Below are positions 1 to 8,258 of a stretch of DNA of 54,414 nucleotides, piece by piece (position 1 is the stretch's first letter; each line of letters opens with the position of its first letter). The DNA lies in the IMG/VR virus record IMGVR_UViG_3300008113_008337, positions 1-54,414 of that record; one strand, 5' to 3'. Source of the stretch: a virus. The notes below the pieces were generated by a model. The model saw only the letters and a program-made list of their open reading frames with translations. It did no database searches and was not told the DNA's origin. The position numbers and the translations under genes are program-made.

Positions 1-25
1 ACGATAAATATGCTAGTTTTTAAAA

Positions 26-697
26 TTACATTATGAATTTAATTTCTTCTTTAGAATATTTTACAACAACTGGTAAATTTGTTGGGTTATATGAAAGAGT
101 ACATATACTAGCATTAATAAATAAAGTATTGTTTATATCCCTATATCCATATCCTTCATGAATATGTCCAAATACATTAATTTTTGGTTTTATCTCGTTT
201 ATTTTATTAAATAAATCAACACAACCTACATTAATATTATCACGTACTGTATAGTCCAATACAGTAGCAGGAGGACCATGTGTAATTAGTATATCTGTAT
301 CTACTGGTATTGAAGCCCATTTATCGGCTAATGCTTGGCCTCTTGGTAAATTAAAAGACCAATTATGAAATTCAGGTTGCCATGGTGTACCATAAAATTT
401 TATATCCTCAAGTACTACCTCAGAATCTTCTAAATAATGTACGTTATCAGGTAATTTTCCTAATGCCTTTCTAACCCACGGCATTTTATTTTCAAATGAT
501 AATTCATGATTACCAGCAATGAATACTATATGTTTAAATATAAGCGACTGTTCGTTTAACCAGGTAAAAAAATTGAGTATTTCAGCGGCGTGTCCAACTC
601 CACTAAAGTCACCAGCATGTACTAATATATCTCCTTTAGGTAATTTAACACTATCATGACGATTGTGTGTATCGCTTATGAAAACTATTTTAGTCAT
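26..697 (-). CDS. Calcineurin-like metallophosphoesterase
   Basis: A 223-residue two-metal phosphoesterase. The family signature is complete: D9-x-H11, G29-D30, G-N-H-E at 62-65, H140 in a T-H-G-P-P motif and G-H-I-H at 177-180. These residues hold the metal pair. The family hydrolyses phosphodiesters or phosphomonoesters (nucleic acids, cyclic nucleotides, phosphoproteins); the substrate here cannot be read from sequence. It is a single soluble domain with no signal peptide. Its start overlaps the stop of the upstream small gene by 8 bases, so the two are probably co-translated. Family call is firm; role in the phage is unknown. Confidence 0.88.
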   Translation of the reverse strand: MTKIVFISDTHNRHDSVKLPKGDILVHAGDFSGVGHAAEILNFFTWLNEQSLIFKHIVFIAGNHELSFENKMPWVRKALGKLPDNVHYLEDSEVVLEDIKFYGTPWQPEFHNWSFNLPRGQALADKWASIPVDTDILITHGPPATVLDYTVRDNINVGCVDLFNKINEIKPKINVFGHIHEGYGYRDINNTLFINASICTLSYNPTNLPVVVKYSKEEIKFIM

Positions 698-980
698 TAG
701 TTAATTCTAGTTCTTCAATTAATTCATCAATATTCATTTCTGGTAGTTCTCTGAATCTCTCAATATTAAATGTAGGTTCAAATAGCCCGTCCAAGTTAGG
801 CAATATTAAAGGATCATTAATTATCTCTTCCAACAACACTCCCACGGAATCTTTGTTAGAATAATTCTTAATTGTCCTAATAGTATATATTTTACCTCGT
901 TTAGGTCTATTAGGGATCAATTCAATTGCTTTAGGATCAAATGATCCATTTACACATTCTACTATACTTCCTACTTTCAT
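690..980 (-). CDS. Hypothetical protein, 96 aa
   Basis: I do not recognise this protein. The N-terminal 60 residues are rich in beta-forming residues and begin K-V-G-S-I-V-E-C, which resembles small SH3-like barrels. The C-terminus is very acidic (E-L-I-E-E-L-E-L). It is the first gene after a strong hairpin terminator and overlaps the phosphoesterase start by 8 bases. Confidence 0.6.
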   Translation of the reverse strand: MKVGSIVECVNGSFDPKAIELIPNRPKRGKIYTIRTIKNYSNKDSVGVLLEEIINDPLILPNLDGLFEPTFNIERFRELPEMNIDELIEELELTND

Positions 981-990
981 ATCAATACAA

Positions 991-1018
991 AAACCCGATC
1001 AATTTTTTTGATCGGGTA
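991..1018 (-). terminator. Intrinsic terminator
   Basis: A perfect 10-bp inverted repeat (993-1002 with 1008-1017, core CCCGATCAA) encloses a 5-base loop. Read on the minus strand it is followed by a T run from 993 down to 989. It lies directly behind the stop of the small lipoprotein gene, so it ends that transcript. Confidence 0.85.
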
Positions 1019-1037
1019 TAAATACAAACAACTTTAC

Positions 1038-1202
1038 TTAGTTTACTGAGTCTGTAGTAAAGGTATCTTGGATGGCTGATTCGAACGCCATTGAATCTGC
1101 TTCAATTGCAGTTGAATCGGTTGTTGATACTGTTTTGTTTTCTGTTGATTGGCAGGCAATAACGATTGCGGCCAATAGTGCTAAAATTGCTACTTTTTTC
1201 AT
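1038..1202 (-). CDS. Small lipoprotein, 54 aa
   Basis: A short gene with the form of a bacterial lipoprotein: M-K-K, a hydrophobic stretch at residues 4-16, then a lipobox V14-I15-A16-C17. After Cys17 comes a 37-residue Ser/Thr/Asp-rich tail with no further hydrophobic segment. The mature protein would be a small acylated peptide tethered to a membrane. Translation starts at 1202, directly after the stop of the gene at 1204-1431, and a strong terminator follows at 991-1018. Phage lipoproteins of this size are sometimes superinfection-exclusion factors; that role is only a guess here. An open frame on the opposite strand (1072-1278) is its antisense shadow. Confidence 0.75.
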   Translation of the reverse strand: MKKVAILALLAAIVIACQSTENKTVSTTDSTAIEADSMAFESAIQDTFTTDSVN

Positions 1203-1203
1203 T

Positions 1204-1431
1204 TTATTCTTCTTCTTTATTGGTTTCTGTTTCTGTTGTATGATATATTACATCTACTATTTTAGATTCTACTACTGATTTAACCTCAAAATTATGCTCA
1301 CCAGCGTTCATTAAATGTTTTACAGTATTTGTTTCTGCTTCAATACAACTCTCAGCATCTACTAAGTATGCTAATTTTTGTTTTTTACCTTCATCTAAGG
1401 TAAATTGTACTTGTACTTGATAATATTTCAT
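1204..1431 (-). CDS. Hypothetical protein, DUF4494-like
   Basis: A 75-residue soluble protein. The segment Y-L-V-D-A-E-S-x-x-E-A-E recalls, from memory, the DUF4494 family of small Bacteroidota and phage proteins; the match is unverified. It is followed by a beta-rich half and an acidic tail (T-N-K-E-E-E). It sits between an unknown 96-aa gene and the lipoprotein gene in one short operon. Confidence 0.6.
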   Translation of the reverse strand: MKYYQVQVQFTLDEGKKQKLAYLVDAESCIEAETNTVKHLMNAGEHNFEVKSVVESKIVDVIYHTTETETNKEEE

Positions 1432-1433
1432 AA

Positions 1434-1724
1434 TTATACTATTTCTATGTTTTCTGAATAATCGTAAAGATAAGGTCTGTATTTTGCCAAGGCACTCTGA
1501 AATTTCTGTCTTGCTTTGTAAGCAGATGAACTTTCATCAGGTTGGCGCTCAGGTTTAACAGCCATCCAATAATCAATATCCTGGTTAGTTAACTTGTTTT
1601 CACCGGCAAATAATACCATTTTAAGCATGTTTTTAGGCATTGTAATTAAACCTATTTTAGCTTGCTCAAGTACCTCTTCAGGTATTTTAAAATCGTTAAA
1701 TTTTTCTGATAAATCGTAACTCAT
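1434..1724 (-). CDS. Hypothetical protein, 96 aa
   Basis: No family recognised. It is a soluble, mainly helical, mixed-charge protein with no Cys and no membrane segment. It is the first gene behind a well-formed promoter (1740-1771) and heads the operon that ends with the lipoprotein gene and the terminator at 991-1018. Confidence 0.6.
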   Translation of the reverse strand: MSYDLSEKFNDFKIPEEVLEQAKIGLITMPKNMLKMVLFAGENKLTNQDIDYWMAVKPERQPDESSSAYKARQKFQSALAKYRPYLYDYSENIEIV

Positions 1725-1739
1725 ATTTTTTAATTTATT

Positions 1740-1771
1740 TAAATATAATACTTTATTTTTGCCTTTCCAAA
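1740..1771 (-). promoter_or_regulatory. Promoter, TTTG-N20-TATATTTA
   Basis: On the minus strand, TTTG (1771-1768) is followed after 20 bases by TATATTTA (1747-1740). The -33 part reads TTTGGAAAGGCAAA, whose ends form the inverted repeat shared by the other promoters in the window. Exactly 10 bases separate the CAAA from the -7 box. It lies at the end of the upstream gene, and the start codon follows 16 bases after the -7 element. Confidence 0.7.
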
Positions 1772-2425
1772 TTAATCTAACAAGCCTAATGCTCTCATGT
1801 TCTCAAGATGATCATCATCCGTTATTACTGGTGGGGTGTATTCTTCTGTTTCCCAATCAAACGATACTGTTTTAACTTGTTGATTACTTTCAATATCTCT
1901 GATTTGATCTGAGGACATTGGGTCAGCCACATATAAAAAGTAACAATTATAACACACTAATTCTAAATTATCCAACAGATAATTTAATTTACTACCATCT
2001 TTAAAATTTAGTAATAGTGGTGTTTTATAATCAGTTATTCGTTTTTCACAAAATCCACATTTATAACATTCATCCTTAACATAACCTTCAGCAATTAATC
2101 TGGCTTTTATTTTATTTTCACTGAATGACTCCCAACCAGTACCTGTTTCGACAATATTTTTAACATTTGGTTCTTTACGTCTATTAGGTAAATACTTAGG
2201 AATACCTTTACCTTGTTGATTCTTATGTACTTCAAATAAAGTAGGTGAATTTATATCATTATCATCCAACCTATACATTTTAAAGTACGGTTTTATATGT
2301 TGATAACTACATCCCAAGTAGCGAGCCGCTGCTTTTACTGATTTAGTAAATCGCATTGCTCGTAATAAATCTGCTTTTGAATAATGTTTAGACGGTGCTC
2401 CTTTAGACCCTTTAGGCTTAGTCAT
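1772..2425 (-). CDS. HTH and zinc-finger protein, degenerate HNH-like
   Basis: A 217-residue protein with two visible parts. Residues 15-50 look like a helix-turn-helix (K-A-A-A-R-Y-L-G-C-S). A later zinc site has C120-x2-C123-x2-C126 and C158-x2-C161, with the context D-N-L-E-L-V-C-Y-N-C seen in HNH nucleases. The HNH histidines are not obvious, so it may bind DNA or RNA without cutting. A homing-type nuclease or a regulator are both possible. Its 5' end overlaps the next gene upstream by 8 bases. Confidence 0.6.
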   Translation of the reverse strand: MTKPKGSKGAPSKHYSKADLLRAMRFTKSVKAAARYLGCSYQHIKPYFKMYRLDDNDINSPTLFEVHKNQQGKGIPKYLPNRRKEPNVKNIVETGTGWESFSENKIKARLIAEGYVKDECYKCGFCEKRITDYKTPLLLNFKDGSKLNYLLDNLELVCYNCYFLYVADPMSSDQIRDIESNQQVKTVSFDWETEEYTPPVITDDDHLENMRALGLLD

Positions 2426-2843
2426 TTTTAGGTAAGTTTTCTTTCATAAACTGAATTACATTCCATAAATCCGTTGGATTTCGTAAAGGAACTACATTTC
2501 CGTTTTCATCTGTAATGTGGTTTTCAGAGCCATCAGGATTAAATCTACCAAACAAGTAGAAATCTAATACTTCTAAAGCTTCTTTTCCTAAATATAAGTT
2601 TAGTAAAGTATCTATAACTGCATAAAATTTTTCTTCGTACTTATAGAACCCTAATTCAAATTCTTCTTCTAATAAAGCCGAACGTACCTCTATTTCTTCT
2701 AATAATGTTATTAATTTTTCAAAACACTCTCTGTTTAGATCTTCTTCTGTTTTTCTTCTACGTTTAAGGGTAGCGTTAGCACCTATAATGTTTTCTATAG
2801 TGCTTTTAATTTTCCTTGCGTGATTTTCTGAGTGATTTGCCAT
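2418..2843 (-). CDS. Hypothetical protein, 141 aa
   Basis: Unrecognised. The first 30 residues are basic, the middle is helical and Glu-rich (residues 35-100), and the C-terminus is mixed. The start context is AAGTT-ATG, common in this window. It overlaps the upstream gene by 38 bases and the downstream gene by 8, indicating a tight operon. Confidence 0.6.
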   Translation of the reverse strand: MANHSENHARKIKSTIENIIGANATLKRRRKTEEDLNRECFEKLITLLEEIEVRSALLEEEFELGFYKYEEKFYAVIDTLLNLYLGKEALEVLDFYLFGRFNPDGSENHITDENGNVVPLRNPTDLWNVIQFMKENLPKND

Positions 2844-3147
2844 AACTTAGTTTATTTAATATGTCCCTACATTCAATACACTTATCATAATCCTCTATTT
2901 TAACGTAGTAATCTAAAGCATTATTTAAAGATGCACCCCATTGTTCTTTTTCTATGTTAATATAATACTCTGTGTCTGCTAAAGCAAATAAGGATATGCT
3001 TTTCTTTTTACTCGTAACCCCTTCCTTTATAGCCAATACAAGTTCTTCCATCACAGTATCTTTTACACCAGGAATATTTTCTATTTCAGAATAGTCTACA
3101 TCTGGAGATATAGATAATTTAAGAGTTGGAATTTTTCTCTTTTTCAT
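2806..3147 (-). CDS. Hypothetical protein, 113 aa
   Basis: Unrecognised soluble protein with a basic N-terminus (K-K-R-K) and basic C-terminus, and a middle part with W and D/Y-rich segments. It lies 3 bases after the 95-aa gene and overlaps the following gene by 38 bases. Companion small proteins on both sides suggest a joint, unknown function. Confidence 0.55.
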   Translation of the reverse strand: MKKRKIPTLKLSISPDVDYSEIENIPGVKDTVMEELVLAIKEGVTSKKKSISLFALADTEYYINIEKEQWGASLNNALDYYVKIEDYDKCIECRDILNKLSYGKSLRKSRKEN

Positions 3148-3150
3148 AAA

Positions 3151-3438
3151 TTACATATTGTTTGGTAATTCACTAGTGCCGGTTATTGCATTTTTAACCA
3201 ATAATTTTATATCCATTATAGGAATTAAAAACCCTATTACGTTTTCGTAAGGTACGTCTGTGTCTTGACTTACAGTTAATTTATACTGTGATAATCCTTG
3301 AGTTAATTTTTGTTGTAGCTTTTGAGTCATCTCAGCTTTTTGATCACCTTGGAGTTGTTCAGGGAATACAAACTGTACTTTTATACCTTGTTTTGTTGGA
3401 TTTTTATTAACGGATACTGATAATTTAGGATTTGCCAT
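3151..3438 (-). CDS. Hypothetical protein, 95 aa
   Basis: Unrecognised. Residues 35-60 are Gln-rich and likely helical (Q-K-L-Q-Q-K-L); the rest is beta-prone with many Val, Lys and Asn. No Cys, signal or membrane segment. It is placed between the HExxH protein and a string of small genes. Confidence 0.58.
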   Translation of the reverse strand: MANPKLSVSVNKNPTKQGIKVQFVFPEQLQGDQKAEMTQKLQQKLTQGLSQYKLTVSQDTDVPYENVIGFLIPIMDIKLLVKNAITGTSELPNNM

Positions 3439-3461
3439 TGTTATGTGTTTACGTATAAATA

Positions 3462-4049
3462 TTAAATATTTTCCTCTATAAATATTCTAAGTACTTTTTT
3501 ACTTAATTTTTTATAATCCATGTTAAATTTAGCAGGCATTACTCTTAATAAACGTCTGTTTTTATATGGTGAATTATTGGGCTTACACCATTTACGCGAA
3601 ACCATTAAGTAATTATAAAACTGTATGTAGGCATTTGCTTTTTTAATGTATAAATCAATATCAACATTTAAATTAAATTTTTTAATTAATTTAACACTAC
3701 GTCTTTCATTATCCAATTCTAAATCTCTGCACAATGCTATTGCTTTTTGAATATTTCTAACCTTTTCTCCATTTAACCACCTATACAATTTATCATGACT
3801 TTCATTTTTACCGCATTGAACCCACACATCACACTGTTCGGCCCATTGAGTTAAATGACCATATTCATGAACTAATATTTGGATCGCATCGGGGCGATTC
3901 ATGGCTACTACTAAATTTTCTTCATCAAAATAACCTGAACAGCGTGATGTTTCATCCAGTTTAACAGTTTTGGTGTTTTTTAAAATACACTTGATATTGT
4001 GTTTTTTACACTCCTGTTTAACAAACTTGATGAATTCTTTTTCATTCAT
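3462..4049 (-). CDS. HExxH zinc metallopeptidase-like protein
   Basis: A 195-residue protein with H61-E62-Y-G-H65 in the context I-L-V-H-E-Y-G-H-L, the zinc-binding and catalytic motif of gluzincin/ImmA-type peptidases. The first 60 residues resemble the small beta sheet that precedes this helix in such families. A third ligand is not certain; several Glu and Asp residues follow at 109-115. The target is unknown; phage members can act on repressors or virion proteins, but nothing here decides this. Confidence 0.65.
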   Translation of the reverse strand: MNEKEFIKFVKQECKKHNIKCILKNTKTVKLDETSRCSGYFDEENLVVAMNRPDAIQILVHEYGHLTQWAEQCDVWVQCGKNESHDKLYRWLNGEKVRNIQKAIALCRDLELDNERRSVKLIKKFNLNVDIDLYIKKANAYIQFYNYLMVSRKWCKPNNSPYKNRRLLRVMPAKFNMDYKKLSKKVLRIFIEENI

Positions 4050-4067
4050 GACCTTTTAATATAAATA

Positions 4068-4928
4068 TTAGATCATTTCATATTCAATTTCAGTATTACC
4101 AAATCCCCAAGCATCTGTATTCCTAGTTTCTTCAAAGTATTCAACCCATTCCCATGGATCGTTGTAGTATTGTTTAGATGGTGACGACCCGTCATTACCC
4201 ATACCTTTATGTGATAAATGGTACAAAGGTAAATCATAGTATGCCTCTAAATTATACCCATTAAGTACTGCTTTCTTCTGTATATTTGTGTCTCCAAAAC
4301 AAGCATATAACATTTGTTCTTCGAATCCTTTAATATTATGCCATACGTCTTTATGGGCTGTTTGAAAATCACCACAACAATTAATTATACTATAATTGTC
4401 ATTAGGAGTTACTTTAGCTGGAAAATATCGCGGTTTGCTCTCAGCATCCATTTTATCTCTAAATTCTCTCCAATTTTCAAACCCCATTTTTTCTAATTCA
4501 GGATATTCTGCTTCTCTTCGTGAAATTGAGTAGAAAGTATTTTTATTTGCTTTAGAGATAAAATCATCCATGTATTCTTTTTTAGGAGCTATTATATCCA
4601 TAGCTGTACTTGTAATCCAATCTGCTTGGCATCTACGAATTAGAATATTTTGAGCTAATATAAAAGCATATGGACTTATTTTTTCATCACCGTTAGTGAT
4701 TATTTTTACTACATCTTCAGGAATAACAAAGTGTCTAATTTTACCTGTTTTTGGGATTTGATTTTTTAATTTCCATAAAAGTGGTCCTTTATCTGCAGGT
4801 GAATTCCAATCACAAAACCAAACTTCATCAAACGTTTCTACCATAGACGTTAAACAAGTGACTACTCGTTCATCTTCTTTATAACCATCATTACGACAAC
4901 CTAATACTATTGCTTTTGTTTCTTTCAT
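4068..4928 (-). CDS. Glycosyltransferase-like protein (GT-A type)
   Basis: A 286-residue protein at the downstream end of the glycan block. It opens with a beta strand (A-I-V-L-G-C-R-N-D-G) and contains W-x-x-S-T-A-M-D-I-I, a likely acidic donor-binding site, and F-G-D-T-N further on; this layout fits GT2-like transferases. I place the start at 4928 rather than 14 codons earlier: that ATG overlaps the TGA of the broken kinase frame (ATGA), a typical coupled junction. Donor and acceptor are unknown. Confidence 0.6.
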   Translation of the reverse strand: MKETKAIVLGCRNDGYKEDERVVTCLTSMVETFDEVWFCDWNSPADKGPLLWKLKNQIPKTGKIRHFVIPEDVVKIITNGDEKISPYAFILAQNILIRRCQADWITSTAMDIIAPKKEYMDDFISKANKNTFYSISRREAEYPELEKMGFENWREFRDKMDAESKPRYFPAKVTPNDNYSIINCCGDFQTAHKDVWHNIKGFEEQMLYACFGDTNIQKKAVLNGYNLEAYYDLPLYHLSHKGMGNDGSSPSKQYYNDPWEWVEYFEETRNTDAWGFGNTEIEYEMI

Positions 4929-5526
4929 ATTGTTGATACTCCTGATTTTTGTACTACTATTGTAGTACATTCTTGTGCAAATTCAATTGCTGATTTAATA
5001 TCTTTTGTTTTAATATAATTTACTACTAAACCTGATAGGAATGTATCTCCCGCTCCTGAGATATCTTTTACTGATACTTCTTGTGTTGGGAAATTTTCAC
5101 CTTGAAATACACAACCATATTTTCCTCTAGTAACTATAGTTTTATTTAATAATACATTATCATTAAGTAAAATCTGTTGATTGTTTTCAAATCACTTATC
5201 ACTACAGCATCATATTCACTCCATTTTATATTTTTTAATGCATTTGGATGTATTAAATCACATTTATCTCCTTCATCAACTCGCAGAAGTAAATGATTAT
5301 ATTTAGAGCAAACATATCTTATTTTTTTGATTTCATTTTCGTTAGTAATAAAATCTACTTTACCACCTAATACTTCTATATTTCGAACTACATTACCTGC
5401 CATTCCTGGGTTAGAGACTTCTGATTGAGGTATGATAACCGCTACTGGAGCCTCAGGAGCCAATCGGTTTACTTTTCCGTAACGAAAAACATCAATACAG
5501 CTATCTCCTATAACTAATATTTTCAT
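4925..5526 (-). pseudogene. PfkB/RfaE-type sugar kinase, broken by an internal frame change
   Basis: The first frame (5526 to 5146) gives a kinase N-terminus: K-I-L-V-I-G-D-S-C-I-D-V, R-L-A-P-E-A-P-V, and N-P-G-M-A-G-N-V, as in heptose-7-phosphate kinases. It reaches A-V-V-I-S-D and then runs into a short foreign tail and a stop. A second frame, from about 5197 down to the TGA at 4925-4927, restores the C-terminus with T-I-V-T-R-G-K-Y-G and the catalytic D-I-S-G-A-G-D-T-F. Joined, the two give only about 200 residues, against about 310 for the family, so a central piece seems lost out of frame near 5195. A sequencing or assembly fault is the alternative. Confidence 0.8.
5146..5526 (-). CDS. 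N-terminal fragment of PfkB/RfaE-like kinase
   Basis: This 126-residue open frame carries the substrate-binding half of a PfkB kinase but not the catalytic G-A-G-D motif, which lies downstream in another frame. The last 12 or so residues are out-of-frame translation. It is unlikely to be active alone. Start at 5526 overlaps the SDR gene stop by 4 bases (ATGA). Confidence 0.7.
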   Translation of the reverse strand: MKILVIGDSCIDVFRYGKVNRLAPEAPVAVIIPQSEVSNPGMAGNVVRNIEVLGGKVDFITNENEIKKIRYVCSKYNHLLLRVDEGDKCDLIHPNALKNIKWSEYDAVVISDLKTINRFYLMIMYY

Positions 5527-6533
5527 CGTCTTAAAAATTTACGTCCTGATTTTACTTTATTTCTCCAATAATCTAGTAAGTCATTCATTGTTTGTTCGAA
5601 TGTTATTTCTGGTCTCCACCCAGTATGGTTTTGGAATTTGGTTGTATCTGGAATTTGTAAGTCAGCATCTATTGGTCTTAAACGCTCAGGATCAGTTATA
5701 ATTTCAATATTTTTAACTGTTGATTGGCTGATTAGATAATTTAACATATCAGCAATTTTACATGTATAAGTTCCACCTATATTGTAATATTCACCTGGTG
5801 TTGGATTAACTGTTACTAACGTATAATATGCTTTAACTGCGTCTCTAACATCAGCATATGTTCTAAGTGAATCTAAATTACCAACGTATATCTTAGGCTC
5901 TTGTAATCCTGCTTCAATCATTGCAATCTGTTTAGCAAATGTTGATTCTGAGAATACATCTCCTCGTCTTGGACCTGTATGAGTAAACATACGTGTAGTC
6001 ATGATGGTCATATTATATGCTTCAGCATAATAGCGACCTACTAAATCTGTTCCTACTTTAGATATTGCATATGGTGATGCTGGGTGAAAATTGCATTCTT
6101 CGTTTATTGGTAATTTTTCTTTAGGTACACGACCAAATACTTCACTTGAAGCACAAACGTGAATTACAGCATTTTTATATTCTGACCTTCTAAGCGCTTC
6201 TAATAAGTTAGTAGTTCCTAAAATATTGGTTTGGAGTGTTTCAACTGGTGAGTCAAATGACGTTTGGGGGTATGATTGTGCAGCCAAATGAAATACGTAA
6301 TTTGGTTTTGATTTATCTACAGCCACTAATAATGAGGCTAAATCATTTAAATCACCATAAATCAATTCAATGCGTTCTTTACTATTGATTTCAGCTGATA
6401 GATGCTCAATATTTTCTAATGAATCATTCCATCGAGCAAGTCCATATATTTTCCAATCAGTATTGGCTAATAAATAGTCAGCTAAATGAGAACCAACCAT
6501 CCCTGTTATACCTGTGATAAAAGCGTTAATCAT
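5523..6533 (-). CDS. GDP-mannose 4,6-dehydratase / GDP-6-deoxymannose reductase-like SDR
   Basis: A 336-residue extended SDR enzyme. The NAD(P) motif is G8-x2-G11-x2-G14, the catalytic residues are S129/S130 and Y155-x3-K159, and the signature H-T-G-P-R-R-G-D is typical of the Gmd/Rmd group that acts on GDP-mannose. The C-terminus (D-P-E-R-L-R-P-I-D-A-D) matches the same group. It would form, or reduce, GDP-4-keto-6-deoxymannose in the cytoplasm. The ColD-like 3-dehydratase at 9214-10377 uses that same keto sugar, which favours the 4,6-dehydratase role. Dehydratase against reductase cannot be settled by eye. Confidence 0.8.
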   Translation of the reverse strand: MINAFITGITGMVGSHLADYLLANTDWKIYGLARWNDSLENIEHLSAEINSKERIELIYGDLNDLASLLVAVDKSKPNYVFHLAAQSYPQTSFDSPVETLQTNILGTTNLLEALRRSEYKNAVIHVCASSEVFGRVPKEKLPINEECNFHPASPYAISKVGTDLVGRYYAEAYNMTIMTTRMFTHTGPRRGDVFSESTFAKQIAMIEAGLQEPKIYVGNLDSLRTYADVRDAVKAYYTLVTVNPTPGEYYNIGGTYTCKIADMLNYLISQSTVKNIEIITDPERLRPIDADLQIPDTTKFQNHTGWRPEITFEQTMNDLLDYWRNKVKSGRKFLRR

Positions 6534-6536
6534 TAT

Positions 6537-7178
6537 TTATTTGTTTATTTGTTTATATAATTTATTTACTGTAGGAACTAAAATAGTAAAATTATCAGCA
6601 GCTATAGTATAAAAAGCTTTATCTCTACTAACACCATTTTTGTTTTTTATATCTCCACTAACTCCTCCTTTCTTAAGTTCAGTATCTAAATTTTCTAATA
6701 CACTATAATATACGGTAGTTTCTATAAATCTATTTATGTCATATGTTTTTTTAAGTTTATATAATAAACTTGAAGTTATTAGTTCTCTACTACTAGAAAA
6801 ATCTCCTTTTTTAAATATATCCCATGTTGAAAGTACCCAATCTTTTGTAAGAATAGGAAGCATTTCATTATGTCTAATAATAGAATCACCATTATCCTTG
6901 TCTTCAAGATGAGAATCATAACATATTCTATGTAATGCTGGGGTTCTCCCAAATGAATCACATTGAGTGAAAAGGGCAAATATATTATCTTGGTACATAT
7001 TTTTTTTAGAAATTATTTCTAAATCCCAATTTTTACTTATATTAATAGTATCATCTGTAATTACCCAATTAAAGTAATAATTATTTTTGCTAATAAATTT
7101 ATATTGGGCTTTTAAGATAGGAAACCAACTATTTTCTATATGAGGAACTATACTCCATCTAACTTCAGAAATTATCAA
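6537..7178 (-). CDS. C-terminal fragment of split glycosyltransferase
   Basis: A 213-residue open frame with only a TTG at its head. It contains W-V-I-T-D-D and C-D-S-F-G-R-T-P-A-L-H-R and lacks the nucleotide-binding N-terminus, which is encoded at 7165-7299 in another frame. If TTG initiation works, this would be a truncated and probably inactive enzyme. Confidence 0.55.
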   Translation of the reverse strand: MIISEVRWSIVPHIENSWFPILKAQYKFISKNNYYFNWVITDDTINISKNWDLEIISKKNMYQDNIFALFTQCDSFGRTPALHRICYDSHLEDKDNGDSIIRHNEMLPILTKDWVLSTWDIFKKGDFSSSRELITSSLLYKLKKTYDINRFIETTVYYSVLENLDTELKKGGVSGDIKNKNGVSRDKAFYTIAADNFTILVPTVNKLYKQINK

Positions 7179-7299
7179 TTATACATAAAATATCAAAATT
7201 GTCTAATGAATTACATTTATCATACAATTCTTTTAATACATTGTATAATCCTATTGGTCTTGATCTAGATTGAACAATTACAACTAAATCTTTATCCAT
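6537..7299 (-). pseudogene. GT2-like glycosyltransferase, split by a frame change
   Basis: A fragment from 7299 to 7165 encodes 44 residues beginning M-D-K-D-L-V-V-I-V-Q-S-R-S-R-P and ending D-I-L-C-I-I-D, the first two strands of a GT-A glycosyltransferase. It then stops. The rest continues in another frame from about 7178 (no ATG; the first possible codon is TTG) with E-V-R-W-S-I-V-P-H-I and W-V-I-T-D-D. The missing middle suggests an internal deletion that also shifted the frame. The gene overlaps its upstream neighbour by 8 bases, as intact genes here do, so the 7299 start is original. Confidence 0.7.
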
Positions 7300-8257
7300 T
7301 TTTATTATTTTTATACCACTCAATAGTTTTTTCTAATCCTTCACGTAATGAAGTTTTTGCTTCCCAACCTACTTCATCTTTAATTCTTGATACATCTACT
7401 AAACGTATTGGGATCATTGTAGGTTTTGTTATATCATAATTAAATTCTGGTTTGTAGCCGTAGATATCTGTTATAGTTTCTACCAATTCAGTAACAGTTG
7501 TTCCTTTACCTGTAGAAGCATTATAAGGTCTTCCAGTAGGTGCTTTTTCTACAACAGTCATTACAGCATCAACTACATCATCAACATAAATAAAATCACG
7601 TGTTTGAGTTCCATCACCCCATACTTCAAACGGATTCATTCCTGCATCTGCTTTTAAAATCAATTGAGGAATAGCATGTCCATTTTCATTAAAAGCATCA
7701 TGAGGTCCATATATAGCTGTAGTACGAACAACTCCAAATTTAGTTTCTGAGATGTCTTGGTAGTAACGGATTACTTGTTCTACATAACGTTTCATCCAAC
7801 CTACACCTCTATATAATCTATGAGGCTCAGAGTTATATGCTTCATCTTCATTTACAGGATGAGAAACATCTGGGTACATGGTTGAACTACCTATAAAACC
7901 AAATAATGGGGTTTTACTTCTAACAGCAGCATCAATCATATTAATTGAAGTAAATAAGTTGTTTCTTACTAAATCCAAGGCATTACTATACTCAGTTTGA
8001 CCTTTAGCACCTCTAATGAATGCTACAAAGTTAAAAACAACATCTATATCTTGTAAAACCATCATACAATCTTCATGTTTCATAAGATCGCATTTAACCA
8101 CTTCTAAATTAGCATGTGGTTCAATCTTTAAACCTCTATTGCTGTAAACAGTTGCTCTTACTTTAGCTCCTTCAGCTAATAATCTTTTGACAGCGGCATG
8201 ACCCGTGATACCTGCTGCTCCTGTAACTAGTACATTTTTTCCTGTGTAAAAACTCAT
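7292..8257 (-). CDS. NAD-dependent epimerase/dehydratase (SDR), GDP-fucose-synthase-like
   Basis: A 321-residue extended SDR with T-G-A-A-G-I-T-G-H near residue 12, G-S-S-T-M-Y-P in the active-site region, and W-G-D-G-T-Q-T-R-D-F-I-Y-V-D-D, a sugar-nucleotide binding motif. The usual catalytic Y-x3-K is displaced: the likely Lys is in V-G-W-M-K and has Val, not Tyr, four residues before; a Tyr lies seven before. It is paired with a second SDR of similar kind and lies in the GDP-sugar cluster. Function: epimerisation or reduction of a GDP-keto-sugar. Confidence 0.78.
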   Translation of the reverse strand: MSFYTGKNVLVTGAAGITGHAAVKRLLAEGAKVRATVYSNRGLKIEPHANLEVVKCDLMKHEDCMMVLQDIDVVFNFVAFIRGAKGQTEYSNALDLVRNNLFTSINMIDAAVRSKTPLFGFIGSSTMYPDVSHPVNEDEAYNSEPHRLYRGVGWMKRYVEQVIRYYQDISETKFGVVRTTAIYGPHDAFNENGHAIPQLILKADAGMNPFEVWGDGTQTRDFIYVDDVVDAVMTVVEKAPTGRPYNASTGKGTTVTELVETITDIYGYKPEFNYDITKPTMIPIRLVDVSRIKDEVGWEAKTSLREGLEKTIEWYKNNKNG

Positions 8258-8258
8258 A

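Noticed and set aside
1072-1278. Plus-strand open frame of 68 codons
   Set aside because: It is the antisense of a well-formed lipoprotein gene (1038-1202) and would encode an unnatural Phe/Tyr-rich tail; no promoter precedes it.
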